A stretch of DNA of 64,000 bases, taken from NCBI RefSeq assembly GCF_000003815.2, contig NC_049988.1:20274767-20338766 (forward strand), given 5' to 3'. This DNA comes from Branchiostoma floridae (lineage: Eukaryota; Chordata; Leptocardii; Amphioxiformes; Branchiostomatidae). The position numbers and the translations under genes were made by a program. Shown here piece after piece: positions 1-11,070 of this stretch (position 1 is its first letter; every line of letters starts with the position of its first letter). The notes beneath the pieces are model-generated. The model had not been told where the DNA came from and did not search any database. It worked only from the letters and a program-made list of their open reading frames with translations.

Positions 1-236
1 CTTACGTTATCACATTGGCTTCCATAGAATAGTTAAAACGCGCTACGAGCGCACAGCTGCCGATAATTCCAATACCAGATACCGACGTTGGAATTGCTGT
101 TGTTACACTTTTTTGTTTGAGGACACTAATTTTTTTGGCGCATTTGGCATCAAAAACTTGTGTTTTCTCGGGTGGGTATGGCCTTGACATTAATTCAATA
201 TAAAACAGTATATTCTATGTTTACTTTGCTATGCAG
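1..236 (+). other. Intron upstream of gene 1 collagen exon
   Basis: Non-coding flank ending in a splice acceptor (tatgcag at 230-236). It closely matches the intron before the collagen exon of gene 6 (about 60176-60392), including the stretch with cgctacgagcgcacagctgc, and resembles sequence at 14840-14913 and 15430-15560. The rest of gene 1 (tail, TM, coil exons) must lie left of the window. Confidence 0.8.
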
Positions 237-503
237 GCTGTCCACAAGGGGCTCCGGGGATGCCTGGCGTAGGCGGACCTGTCGGCCCGAGCGGTCGTGA
301 CGGTCGCCATGGGATTCCAGGTCCTGCCGGGCCAGCAGGTCCTCCTGGCCCGCCCGGCTCATCTGGGCCGTGCAGCCAACCCGGACCCCCTGGCCCACCT
401 GGTCCCGAGGGCCCACCCGGATCCAACGGGTCAGACGGCCGGGACGGACTCCCTGGACCACCTGGAAGCTGTGATTGTGACAGTAACGCTGTCAGCCTGA
501 AAG
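237..503 (+). CDS. Gene 1 collagen-like exon
   Basis: 267 nt, phase 1-1. It starts GCPQ, then about 25 Gly-X-Y triplets with one break (SQP after GPC) and a CxC motif (GSCDC) near the end. The cysteines at GCPQ, GPC and SCDC are placed as expected for interchain disulfides. Donor is AAG|gtatgt. Confidence 0.93.
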
Positions 504-1343
504 GTATGTAATCGGTATCGACTTGCCTTTCATTCTAGTTTTGTTGCAATCTTCATTGGTCTATTAGCAAAGCATGGGTTTTCCGCAAACACCGACTTTC
601 GTAAGCTCATTATAAACATGACAAGTTCAACATCTGAGATGAACTTCCTTCCTTTAATGTAACTTTAACTCAAATGACTTGCAGATTGTGACGACGTCTA
701 CAAGGCAGGCCACACCACCAGCGGTGTCTACACCATCCAGCCAGACGCCGCCGGAGCCTCGTTCCGGGTCTACTGTGAGATGGAAGCCGGGATCGGCGGC
801 TGGACTGTCATCCAGAAGCGCTTCGACGGTTCTGTAGATTTTGTTAATGACTGGGAAACTTACAAAAATGGGTTTGGGGACCTTAGCGGTGAGTTTTGGC
901 TGGGAAACGACAAGATATATGAGATCTCCAGCGCCAAGGCATACCTTCTGCGCATTGATCTCGAGAATTGGTCCTCGGAAACGGTATATGCTGAATATGA
1001 TAGGTTCTATATCGAGGATGAAGCAGCAAAGTACCGTCTGCATGTTGGTGCCTTGTTGGTGCATATTGGTGCATATGATTGTGAGTTTGGGTTAAGCTAT
1101 CATGATGGTAGCAAATTTACAACACACGACCAGGATAACGACGATCATTCCGGCGCTAACTGCGCAGTTAGCGAAGGTGGACGTGGAGGTTGGTGGTATA
1201 ATCGTTGTGACACCGTTAACCTGAACCAGCCGTACAAGCATGACGGCGGGGGGACTGAAGAACATGGTATAGAATGGTATGCGTGGACAGCTCACCAGTA
1301 CTCCATCAAGTCTTCTCTCATGAAGATCAGACCTGCTCCTTAG
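237..1343 (+). CDS. Gene 1 (3' part): collagen-fibrinogen-domain protein, ficolin-like
   Basis: Two exons are visible, 237-503 and 685-1343, joined in phase 1 (AAA G / AT TGT gives K-D-C). The first encodes a collagen segment and the second a complete fibrinogen C-terminal domain ending at a TAG stop. Proteins of this make-up (ficolins and other fibrinogen-related lectins) bind acetylated sugars on microbes or debris. The FBG exon keeps DQDND for calcium, the WWY element and the four usual cysteines. Oddities are an extra block of about five residues after LHVGA, apparently a local duplication, and an extra cysteine (AYDCEF) next to it. The 5' exons are outside the window; by analogy with gene 6, its closest relative here, they should encode a tail, a TM segment and a coiled coil. 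Confidence 0.93.
685..1343 (+). CDS. Gene 1 fibrinogen C-terminal domain exon
   Basis: 659 nt in one exon from acceptor acttgcag to TAG. It begins [16 protein letters not shown] and ends MKIRPAP. The calcium loop is HDQDNDD and the pocket element NCAV. N-W-S in ENWSS is an N-glycosylation sequon shared by all six genes. Confidence 0.96.
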
Positions 1344-1729
1344 AAATAGCCAATCAAAAAATAACCACAGGACCTTCCGTTTGCATCTAACAACTTTATT
1401 TTTTGCACGCATTCCGCCAACAGCTTCTTTACGTAATGTTCCTTTTGAGCTGCCGTTCTGAGGAGTAATGCTGGAGCAAATCTCTTAACAAGGCTATGTT
1501 GAAAACCGCCTCACTCCACTTTTATCCAAACTCTGTCTGCACGAGCCCTTTCACGGTGAGGTTACATTTCGCATTACTGCGCATATATCGACAAATCTTC
1601 TTAAACGTGAATTGTGATGGCAATTTTGTGCAATGTGTAAACAGGAGGCATTCTAAATGTGACTTAAAGAGTATTCGACCTCCCTGAGCATATCATTTTA
1701 TGATTCTATTGCGTGCCCCCTCCCCTAAC
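1344..1729 (+). other. Gene 1 3' flank
   Basis: AT-rich sequence after the stop, resembling the 3' flanks of the paralogs for the first 100 bases. I see no AATAAA within the first 300 bases and no other gene. Confidence 0.5.
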
Positions 1730-1785
1730 ACATACACACACACACACACACACAACCACACGCACACACACACACACACACAACC

Positions 1786-1863
<78 letters not shown>

Positions 1864-1890
1864 ACATACACAAACACACACACACACATA

Positions 1891-1922
<32 letters not shown>

Positions 1923-1955
1923 TACACACACATACACACACACACGCACACGACA
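1730..1955. repeat. (CA)n microsatellite
   Basis: Almost pure CA dinucleotides with occasional T and G interruptions. It sits about 390 bases after the stop of gene 1. Genes 2 and 5 have similar tracts at the corresponding distance. Confidence 0.97.
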
Positions 1956-1959
1956 CACT

Positions 1960-4900
1960 ATTTTTTGTCCCCATACAAAGCCCTAAGATGTCTTTGATAG
2001 TTATCATTGCAGGTGATGCCTCTGGAACAAAATTTTGTTCTTTGGCATAGATAAATAACTTTTCAAGGCTCAAACCACTAGTGTTACATGAAACTGGGTA
2101 GGTGAGAACCAAGAGCTAATTTAGACGTGGATCTAGCGCAAACTCAGCCTCCTTTGAGCAGTGTTAGCTTTTTTGCAGGAGCGCTGATTCACGATTTTCA
2201 ACAAGACTAAACGTTTTTAATGCCGGGAAAGGGACTTCCGCACGACTTTCGAACAAAGTAAACTTAGCCTAGTAATCATTTTAGCTGCAGTTGAAAAGTG
2301 ATCAAAAGATGGCACACAGCGTAAATTCATTTTTTTCTTTTTTTTCCCACATTACTCTTTCCAACAAAGTATGGGTGGAAATACGCGCCATTCTTTATGG
2401 TGGGCACATGTGATTGCAGCAGCTAGAAGTACATTTACCGTGTTGAGTAGTAACGTCAAGGAGCAGTCTTAGCTTGTAACGCTATTTTTTAGTGAATTTC
2501 ACTTTAATACACAAATAGAGTGGGCAAACTTATAGCTGCAGGTGTTGAAATGAAGACAAGGCAAGGGGATTTTCTATTTGTACGGTCAGATGTGTTGGAA
2601 GCTTCAGTAGTTGAGCGAATTGCATTAAGCTAATCTATTCCAGTCCTTAGTTCCATGCCAGATGATAGAATCAAGTTTAACTTCAGTACGCTGAAGGAAT
2701 AGGAATAATTCTGTAGAAGGCAAGATGTATGTAGGTGTGATACAGGTTGTGAATTAGAGTGCAGAGATGTATCAAGAAAACGTTTTGCCACAAAAGACTA
2801 CACTGTAAACTATATAACGCCAGTTCACCCTTTTCCGTTGGGTAACCTAGATACATTGTTTTAAAAAGCTGGGTCTACAGAGATTTCAGGTCAACAACGT
2901 GGTTTTCAAATGTCAACATTTTCAAGATATTGCAATGAGAAACTACCTTCCATCGATCCCCAAATACCCTATTTTTAAAAGCAACGGATATAAGTTACCC
3001 TACGGATAAAGGTGAACCAACGTTTTGGCGAAAAAAGACTACACTGTATATATACATATATGGCAAAAAAAGACTACACTGTATATATACATATATGGCA
3101 AGGCAGTAGCGAACATAATGTAGAAAGCAACATTATACATTCGGACATGTACAGCATAGTAGAGACTTTTATCTTGTATTGTAGGAATAGATTTTTAACA
3201 TTACAAGTGTTAAGTGTTACAAAACAAATTGTAATCTGTTCATGATATAAAAACGCTAGGAGCGTGCGGCCTGTAATGTATTGTACATGTAGCACATGCA
3301 TTAAATGTTATAAGGTATATATAGTATATAGAGTCATGGCCATTCGTGCAACCAGCACGCCCGGATGATGATGATGATAGTGATGATGTTATATGGTAGC
3401 AATATTAGAAGAAATATTACTGCATGTTACAATAAATATTGAAGTATAGTACAGAGATGCTAAATAATGGTAAATATTGCAAGTTCCTTTGAGTTGAAAA
3501 ATCCTACAATATATACGAGTACGTCATGACTTTATGTAAAAAGTTACATTGTATCTGCGGACGACATATTAGAAATAATCAAAGTTGTCAAAGTTTAAGT
3601 TTATATATATACAGAGAGAGAGGGGAGAGATGATTATTGCAATGCATGATATACATTACGAATTATATGGTATCAATATGGTGGTAGACATGTTAGAAGA
3701 ACATCGCTCACTCAAATGTATTTCTGGTGAAAATAAAGTAAGGTGTACTGGGTATTTCTCCAGCCGTATGTCTGGTTTCAAGGGCAAAGAATTTGCAAAC
3801 CAAGTGTTATACAAAACATACCTTTATGAAGGTTAGACATCCATGTAAACAATATTCAAATACAATCCAATCTCTACAACTGGATTTACTTTCTAGCTTT
3901 TTGAGTGACAATGACCATGGTTGGGAGTAAAGCCCCTGTCACACATAGTCGACCATGTTTAATATTTATGCTATATATAAATTCTCAAATTTAAGTATAT
4001 CCCCACTATTGCTACGGTCTCATTTCCCCCTGTGAGAGAGAGGAGAGACGATTTTTGCAATGCATGATATACATTGCGAATTATACATGTATCATATGGT
4101 ATGAATATGGTGGTAGACATGTTGGAAGAACACTACAGGATATAAGCATGTTACACATAGGAAGTTCTGCACTTCTGTATTCTGTTATTGCACAGCGTCA
4201 TAGGTGCAGTTGATGACCATTATAGCGTGTGCTTAATTCGCTCAGTCAAATGTATTTCTGGTGAAAATAAAATAAGTTGCACTTGGTATTTGCTGCCAAG
4301 AGTGGGTTTGATACAGACAATGGTGCACATATACACGGACAGGCAGGAAGATAGGCGGGTTCAGTGAAACATATTTAGGGCAAAGATACAAAAAAGAGAG
4401 AAGAAACACCACTAATCTAAGAAGCATCAGTTCAGCTACAAAAAGATATGAGCATATTATAACTATATCTCTGCACCTTTTGCACATTTCACATATTTTA
4501 ACGAGATATATATAATCAGTATCTGATGGGAAACAACTACGATGGTCCAGATATTTGGGAGAAGGAATGACATCCTCATTTTCAATAGATATTACAGCAT
4601 CGTCTGAGTTTCACTCTCATTCTACACTGTGGTGTGGAATGTCTTCGCGTGACCTCTGCTAAAGGGCCTGCCTCGCCAACATATATCGCATGGTGGCGCT
4701 GTTTGCTGGTCCAGCCAAGGCACAGCTACCGCATCACAACATCATTGATAAATAAACATGCACATGCGGCAGCCTCTGCGGATGGGCCGGCTGAAAATCA
4801 TTTTACTACATCGTGCCAAAAACAGTTACTCAAGCAACTGGATATGATTTAGTAACCCCCAATTCTTCGTACTGGAGAATGAGCTGTATGTGAGGTTAGA

Positions 4901-5480
4901 AGCCTATAACACTGCCATAGAAGGGGCATCGATATACTATATGGTGTATGTGTATGACAGGTATGTTGATGCCTGGAGGGACCTGAAGATCACCCTGCCT
5001 AACCATTTTATACACTGTGTCGTTCCACGTGCCATGTGGCACGTATGTACCAACCACTGCTTGCGGCTGTATGCGCTTATGTAGAGGTTTAGATGTATTA
5101 CAAACTACCATGACTTCTGTGTAGAAGTTCATTAAATTTTGTGTTTCGTTTCTGTATATTTGAGAGCATATATAAGGCCATGCTGCTTGGCAATGAATAT
5201 GTACCATATGGTTCCATGTGGCACGTATGTACCGACCACTGATTGATGCTTTATGCGCTTATGTTCAGGTTTAGATCCAACAAACTATGATGACTTCTGT
5301 GTAGAAGTTCATTAGTCTTTAATAGATTTTGTATGGCGTTTGTGTAGAATCGAGAGCATGTATGAGGAGGTAGTCGTTAGAACTCTCTCCAAGCATATGC
5401 TTTTAATTAAATCTGTATTAGCGTCTGAGGAGACTTGAAGGCCATCCTGCTTGGCAATGAATATGTATAATATGGTACCA
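1960..5480. repeat. Duplicated intergenic block, copy A
   Basis: Shares long similar stretches with 24960-27760, 41340-45497 and 61900-64000. Landmarks are the segment around aaaagatggc, the atagaatcaagtttaacttc segment (about 2670), the gcacagcgtcataggtgcag segment (about 4190) and the gacctctgctaaagggcctg segment (about 4650). No convincing coding sequence. Boundaries approximate. Confidence 0.8.
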
Positions 5481-7033
5481 TGTGGCACGTATGTACCTAC
5501 CACATGTTGGTGCACAGAATACGCACACACATAGAGGCACACATAGATTTGACAAACTACGATAACGTTCTTGTTGGTTTTCATAATCCTGTAGGATTTA
5601 GAGTATTTGATAAGATAAGGAGTAAATAAGGCGGTACAAGAGTCTTTGTGTGTATCAGTATCAGCATATCTGCCAAAGTTTCGATTAAGCAAGGCACGAC
5701 TTTTACAGATATCTTTGCCTACCACAGTTTTCAGTTTTTGCTGAATGCTCTTTTTTCTTGCAGTTTAAGTAGAGCTTTGGCCTTCATCAGAAACTAGTGC
5801 TTCTTTGTTAACGTAGAGAAGAACTGCCGCCACTAGAAAGCAGAACACAGTTGAGGAATGCTACCAGGCAGCACAATCGTTAAGAAACTTGTCCAATCAT
5901 TGTATTCTATTTTACCTGTTCTTCAATCTATTATCCAAACCAAATAAACCAAATAGCATTTCATACTTAATCTTTCGCATTGTTTGATATACATGTATCA
6001 TTTGAAAGCTTATTTGTATACCCTGACGATATCACACACGTACTAGCATACTGCATACATGTACCCACACACCCTCTTGCATCTTTTAACAATGTATGCT
6101 CTTTATAACTATATTGATAAGAGAAGAAGATTTTTTCTTTATGTATTTATCTATTTTTGTGTTTCCAGGGCGATACACTCTGGATCTTTGACCTGCTTTT
6201 CAGTGAAGCCTGGTAGATTGTACAAACGCATGTCATTTTACAACATCAAACACATTAGAGCATCATTTTGTATTCGATAGGAATTAAGACTCGCTTGGTA
6301 CAACATACATGTATTTGGTATGTAGATACATTTAGTAATGATTTATATAATGATATGCTTATCATATCAATCAGGTGCTTATTTGGATAATGAATAAAGG
6401 AAGTTTACAAATCCACTGCCTGCATTTTAAGGTAAGACTTGATTTCGGTCTAACTGCTGAAGTCTTATACATACTATAGCCATCGCGCGATCCATTTCAG
6501 ATCTGGTCTGCATGCAGGAGGATATGATGCTGTGATCTGGTGAAAACAATCCATGATGAATGGCAGCTTGCTCAAGACCCTTGCAACTTAGCCCCACTCT
6601 ACACGACTTTCCTCACTGTACTCAGGTGAAAATGAGTACTTATCTTCGGCTAGGGCCGACCCTAGGATAGGACGTAAAATGGAGGTCCCGTGTCTGGGGA
6701 GAGCCATACCCCAAGTACGTTAAAGAACCCCCACACGTGCGATGTGCGACGGTGCAAAATCCTTCCCTCTAGAATTGGAGATTCTCTACAAATCACCCGG
6801 ACTCCAGGAAGAATAGTGACATATCAGTCACTAATGGAGATCTGTATAACCAAACCAAACCAAACTTGTTGTAAGTTCCTCATAATGCAGCCCCTGGCTG
6901 CGAAGAGAGAGAAGTCTGCGAACCAATAACCCAATGATCCAGCCACTCTGCAACGCTGAATGTATGTTTCAAATAACTATCATCTTAAAATTAAATCTCA
7001 CACAGCCAACAGCAATAAGACTTCTTACAATCA
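5481..7033. other. Intergenic, no gene recognised
   Basis: AT-rich sequence. The stretch near 6650-6750 (aggacgt...ggaggtcccgtgt...taaagaacccccacac) looks like a dispersed repeat and has a weak relative near 28015-28085. The ORFs here are short and have no recognisable motifs. Confidence 0.5.
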
Positions 7034-7925
7034 CAGTGGCGGCGGCACCGTGGTGGCAGTGGAGGCGGTAAAACGATAAAATAAGCTGAAACACACAATA
7101 TTAAGCTGAAACCCTTGTGTATATTTTCACTAATGGAAATTTCATAAAATCTCGATAGTCTATTGGCAAAATTTGCCGCTGAAATTGCAGGAAATGACGT
7201 TTCAGAGGGTCCAGATTTCAAAATTTCAAAGGACCTCCCTTGCGAGGACTCGCGCACCGGACATAGTGGGAAAATGTTGCCGGAGCGTCGTCCTCCGCGA
7301 CCCTTTTTACTAGTAGAAATGTTATATCCACACTTAGCTTTGTTTACAAGCAAAATGTTCCCCTCAAATGCAGGAAATGGCATTTAAAGTGTCCTGATTT
7401 CAACATTTCTCCAGAAATCCCTTACGGCGGTTTGCGTCTTCGGGGATCAAGACGACGTAGTGCAAAATATGTTGGGGTGCGGGTCGTCGCCCTCAAAATC
7501 AGTTTTCTCTACTAGAAGTGTCATTAAATTCAGCTTAGTCTGTCAGCAAAATTTGTCCCTCAAAATGCAGGAAATGGCGTTTCAGAGGGTCTAGATTTCA
7601 AAATCTCCCAGAACCTACCTTGTGCATTAGCCGCTTAAACTGGTGAAAATATGTTTGGGGCGTCGCCCTCAATCTAAAGCTAAAACTGTAAATTTTTGAT
7701 TGAAATGTGATTGAAGTTAGCTTAGTCTGGCAGCAAAATTTCCCCCTCAAAATGCAGGAAATATCGCTTCATAGGGTTTAGATTTGAAATTTTTCCGGGG
7801 GTGCATGGACCGGACCCCCCTAGAAGGGTCACGCCTCCGGCGCGACGCCTCGGGCATTCGGCCCTCGATTTAGTGGTATGACAAATTTTCGCCCCCATGA
7901 CTAAAAAATGGTGCCGCCGCCTCTG
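7034..7925. mobile_element. Non-autonomous DNA transposon-like element with internal repeats
   Basis: Left end cagtggcggcggcacc (7034-7049) is near-complementary to the right end ggtgccgccgcctctg (about 7910-7925). The interior holds about four divergent copies of a roughly 180 bp unit with the motif aaatgcaggaaatggcgttt (about 7185, 7365, 7565, 7750). No transposase ORF is visible. Confidence 0.6.
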
Positions 7926-8326
7926 AATCAGACTTTTCAACAACTAGTATATATATATTGATAAACTAATGACCATACCGTGCCGATACCACCCGCCCAT
8001 TGCTTATATTTTTTTCTAAATTGTAATTAAGAGACAAAAGCCATTTTCTGTGTACTGTTTTGAATGCTTAGATTCTGCTTTACCTGCTACATTACTGAGT
8101 GTAACTAACAAACACACCTTGGGAAAATAGTAAGAAAGAAAATCCCAAATGCAAAACTGGTAAAATCAATGCAATTTTGAATATTCATTCCAGATATCTT
8201 ACTGGCTATGACTTAAAATCACAGCACAGGAAAATGCAGAACACAGCCAGGTGTGGTAGTTTACATGATGCTGCATCCTATCTTTTTAGGGGGAGGATTC
8301 GTTGGACACAGCACGGATGGCTTCAC
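7926..8326. other. Intergenic, nothing recognised
   Basis: AT-rich sequence with no ORF, RNA gene or repeat structure that I can support. Confidence 0.4.
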
Positions 8327-9469
8327 CAAAATATGAGTCTACTGCTTTAATCCGTATCCTCCATACAAAATTCCGAAACAACTTCAGTCTACAATTACGT
8401 AATCGCGATGTGGTTCAGAGCCCAATATTTATCGCTGGAAACCATTTTGAATGGGTCGAACACAAAGTAACCTTAGGATTCGATACTTTTGATCTTTTGA
8501 TCACTTTACAAAAATCATTGATTCTGAGGCCTAAAAAAAGTATATAACGTTGCAAGCAAGAAGACACTTACAGACAGATATAAAATTGTAGCAGAAACAT
8601 CCTGTACAGAGACATGGAAGTCGCAAGAAGACATCAGAATCATGGTCATGAACATTGTTCTAAACACATTATAGTTGTTCAACTACCACAGCTTTATTGT
8701 TTTCACACCAGTGAGATCTTCAAAATCCAAAACAGCAACAGTAAAACGCGTCTTGGAGGGGGGGGGGGGTGGGTGAGGTTAGATTACGTTAACATTCCAG
8801 ACTCATGATTACTTGCATGTGGTATGACCTGCAAATGAAGATCTGATTTAAAACCACTTAATGATTAATGAAGGGAATTTTATAAATCTGACATGTGTCA
8901 ATGATGAACATCACCATGCATAATTCATGTAAATGCACAAGTCATTTGCATAAAATGTACAAAAGCTCTAAATATTTCATGGAGGTATTAGGTCGCCGAA
9001 CTCTAGTTAAGCATGGGTTTACCGCTAGAGTTTTGCTTGGGCAAAAGTCACAAATGAATTTCACGGTAGCAGAAAATCTATAAATTTTTTACGTTTGTTG
9101 ACTGACTACTTGCTGTGTGGCGAACACGGAAAATGTCAGACAAACAAAAAAAATTGTTTTCTCCCATGCTTGTTTATGCTTTTCAATGTACCTGATTGTT
9201 TTCCAAACATGATCAAAAAAATTAATATCTTCAAAAGCTGTTTTTGTTACCTCTCTTTTAATATTTAACAAATGAAAAAAAAAAGATTACGTGAATGTAT
9301 GATTGGTCTCAACTGGAAAACGTGCGTTGTTTGCAACCCAGTTTATATGATTTTCTTTCATCTCTGGTTTCTAATTACTTCAGGTTAGACTATATTTCTC
9401 ATTGCGTTTCGGACCACGCCTGAGGTAGGACGTGTGTTTTTGCTGTGCAGAAACCTGACAAGTCGCACC

Positions 9470-9511
9470 ATAACAGGAGATCAACATAATCCGGGCAAAC
9501 TGCTGACACAG
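9470..9511 (+). pseudogene. Decayed copy of exon 1 of gene 2
   Basis: Aligns with the intact exon 1 at 10902-10941 (context aagtcgcacc, core gagatcaaca, end gctgacacag before gtaaat). The start codon reads ATA instead of ATG. The donor is still present. The same ATA change occurs in the distal copy ahead of gene 6. Confidence 0.75.
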
Positions 9512-9683
9512 GTAAATATTTTTGTGAAAATATCTTAACTGCAAAGATAAAAGGTGGGTTTGGTTTTCCAAAATCTATGTAATGGCAAATATTGAGATTT
9601 AGAATTACCCAGTGCCTTGCTTGGTGTACAACGTGTTTTCTTTTGACCGCCGATAGCAACACTGTCAAATTAGACTATTGCTG

Positions 9684-9691
9684 TGACGTCA
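9684..9691. promoter_or_regulatory. CRE-type palindrome TGACGTCA
   Basis: A perfect TGACGTCA lies in a block (gccgat.gcaacactg.caaattagac) found ahead of genes 2, 3, 5 and 6. CREB/ATF binding is an inference from the motif. Confidence 0.5.
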
Positions 9692-9770
9692 CACAACCGT
9701 ACAAACTTTATCAAAACCACTGAGTTCATCGCAAAAAACGACTTTAGATATTCTTAAAAAAAGAATCTAC

Positions 9771-11070
9771 TACTTGAATCCATATCCTCCATACAAAATC
9801 CTAATATAACTTCAGTCTACAATTACGTCATTGCGATGTGGTTCAGATCCCAATATTTATCGCTGGAAACCATTTTGAAAGGATCGAACACAAATTTACC
9901 TTAGGATTCGATACTTTTGATCTTTTGATCATTTTCGAAAGATCATAGATTTTGGGGTCTTAAAAAGGGTATATAACGTTGCCAGCAAAAAGACACTTAC
10001 AGACACATACTTGTAGCTGAAAAATTCTGTACAGAGATGTGGAAGTCGCAAGAAGACATCAGAATTATGATAATGAACATTGTTTTGAACACATTATAAT
10101 TGTTCAAATTCCACGGCTTTATTGTCTTCACTCCCTGTGAGATCTTCAAAATCCAAAACAGCAACAGTAAAACTTTTTGGGGGGGGGGGGGTAGATTACG
10201 TTATCATTCAAGACTCATGATCACTTACATGTGGTATGACATGCAAATGAGCATCTGATTTAAAACCACTTAATGATTCATGAAGGGAATTTTAAAATAT
10301 TGTGACATGTGTCAATGATGAACATCACCATTCATAAATCATGTAAATGTACAAGCCATTTGCATAAAATTTACAAAAACTCTAAATATTTCATGGAAGT
10401 ATGAGTTTGCCGAACTTTAGTTAATCATGGGTTTGCCACTTGAGTTTTGCTTGGGCAAAAGTCACAAATGAAAATGTATTCACGGTAGAAAATTTATAGA
10501 TTGCGTTAATGCAAAATCTTACGTGTGTTGACTGACTACTTGCTGTGTGACAAATACGGAAAATGCCAGACGAACGACAACAAAAATTGTTTTCTCCCAT
10601 GCGCGCATATACTTTTCAATATATCTGATTGTTTTTCCAAACATGATCAAACAAATTAATTTCTTCAAAAGTTGTTTTCGATACTTCTCTTTCAATATTT
10701 AACAAAGAAAAAAAAGGATTACGTGACTGTATGATTGGTCTCAACTGGAAAACGTGCGTTGTTTGCCACCCCGTTTATATGATTTTCTTTCATCTCTGGT
10801 TTCTAATTACTTCAGGTAAGACTATATTTCTCATTGAGTGTCGGACCACGCCTGAGGTAGGGTGTGTATTTTTGCTGTGCAGAAACCTGACAAGTCGCAC
10901 CATGCCGGGAGATCAACAGCAGTCCCAAACTGCTGACACAGGTAAACATGTTTTTTAAAATATCTTATCTCTACATATGTCAGTAGGGTTGGTTTAAAAA
11001 AAGATCTATGTCATGACAAATCTGATATTCAGAATTACCCAGTGCCTTTTTCGGTGTACAACGTGTAGAC
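9771..11070 (+). repeat. Promoter/exon-1 segment of gene 2, proximal tandem copy
   Basis: The second copy of the 8327-9770 unit. It carries the intact ATG exon (10902-10941). The sequence between the two exon-1 versions is colinear, with small indels. Confidence 0.85.
10902..10941 (+). CDS. Gene 2 exon 1 (start of cytoplasmic tail)
   Basis: ATG CCG GGA then a Gln-rich stretch ([13 protein letters not shown]), ending in phase 1 at aca g|gtaaac. The intact ATG is shared with gene 6 exon 1 (57177). There may be a non-coding exon upstream: a tgctgtgcag acceptor-like site lies 20 bases before the ATG. Confidence 0.75.

Larger units (their letters stand above)
8327..9770 (+). repeat. Promoter/exon-1 segment of gene 2, distal tandem copy
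   Basis: About 1.4 kb repeated directly at 9771-11070 and related to 54670-55990 and 56090-57350. It contains the gatcttttgatca segment, a ttgactgactacttg segment, a decayed exon 1 (9470-9511) and the TGACGTCA block. Confidence 0.85.

Noticed and set aside
1693-2112. Cys-Val-rich reading frames on the minus strand, also near 17000, 18900, 52000 and 53600
   Set aside because: They are translations of CA/GT microsatellites, with no start context, homology or splice structure.
4634-5725. Several 60-140 codon frames in block A
   Set aside because: The corresponding frames in copies B and C are broken by stops and indels, so they are not under coding constraint.
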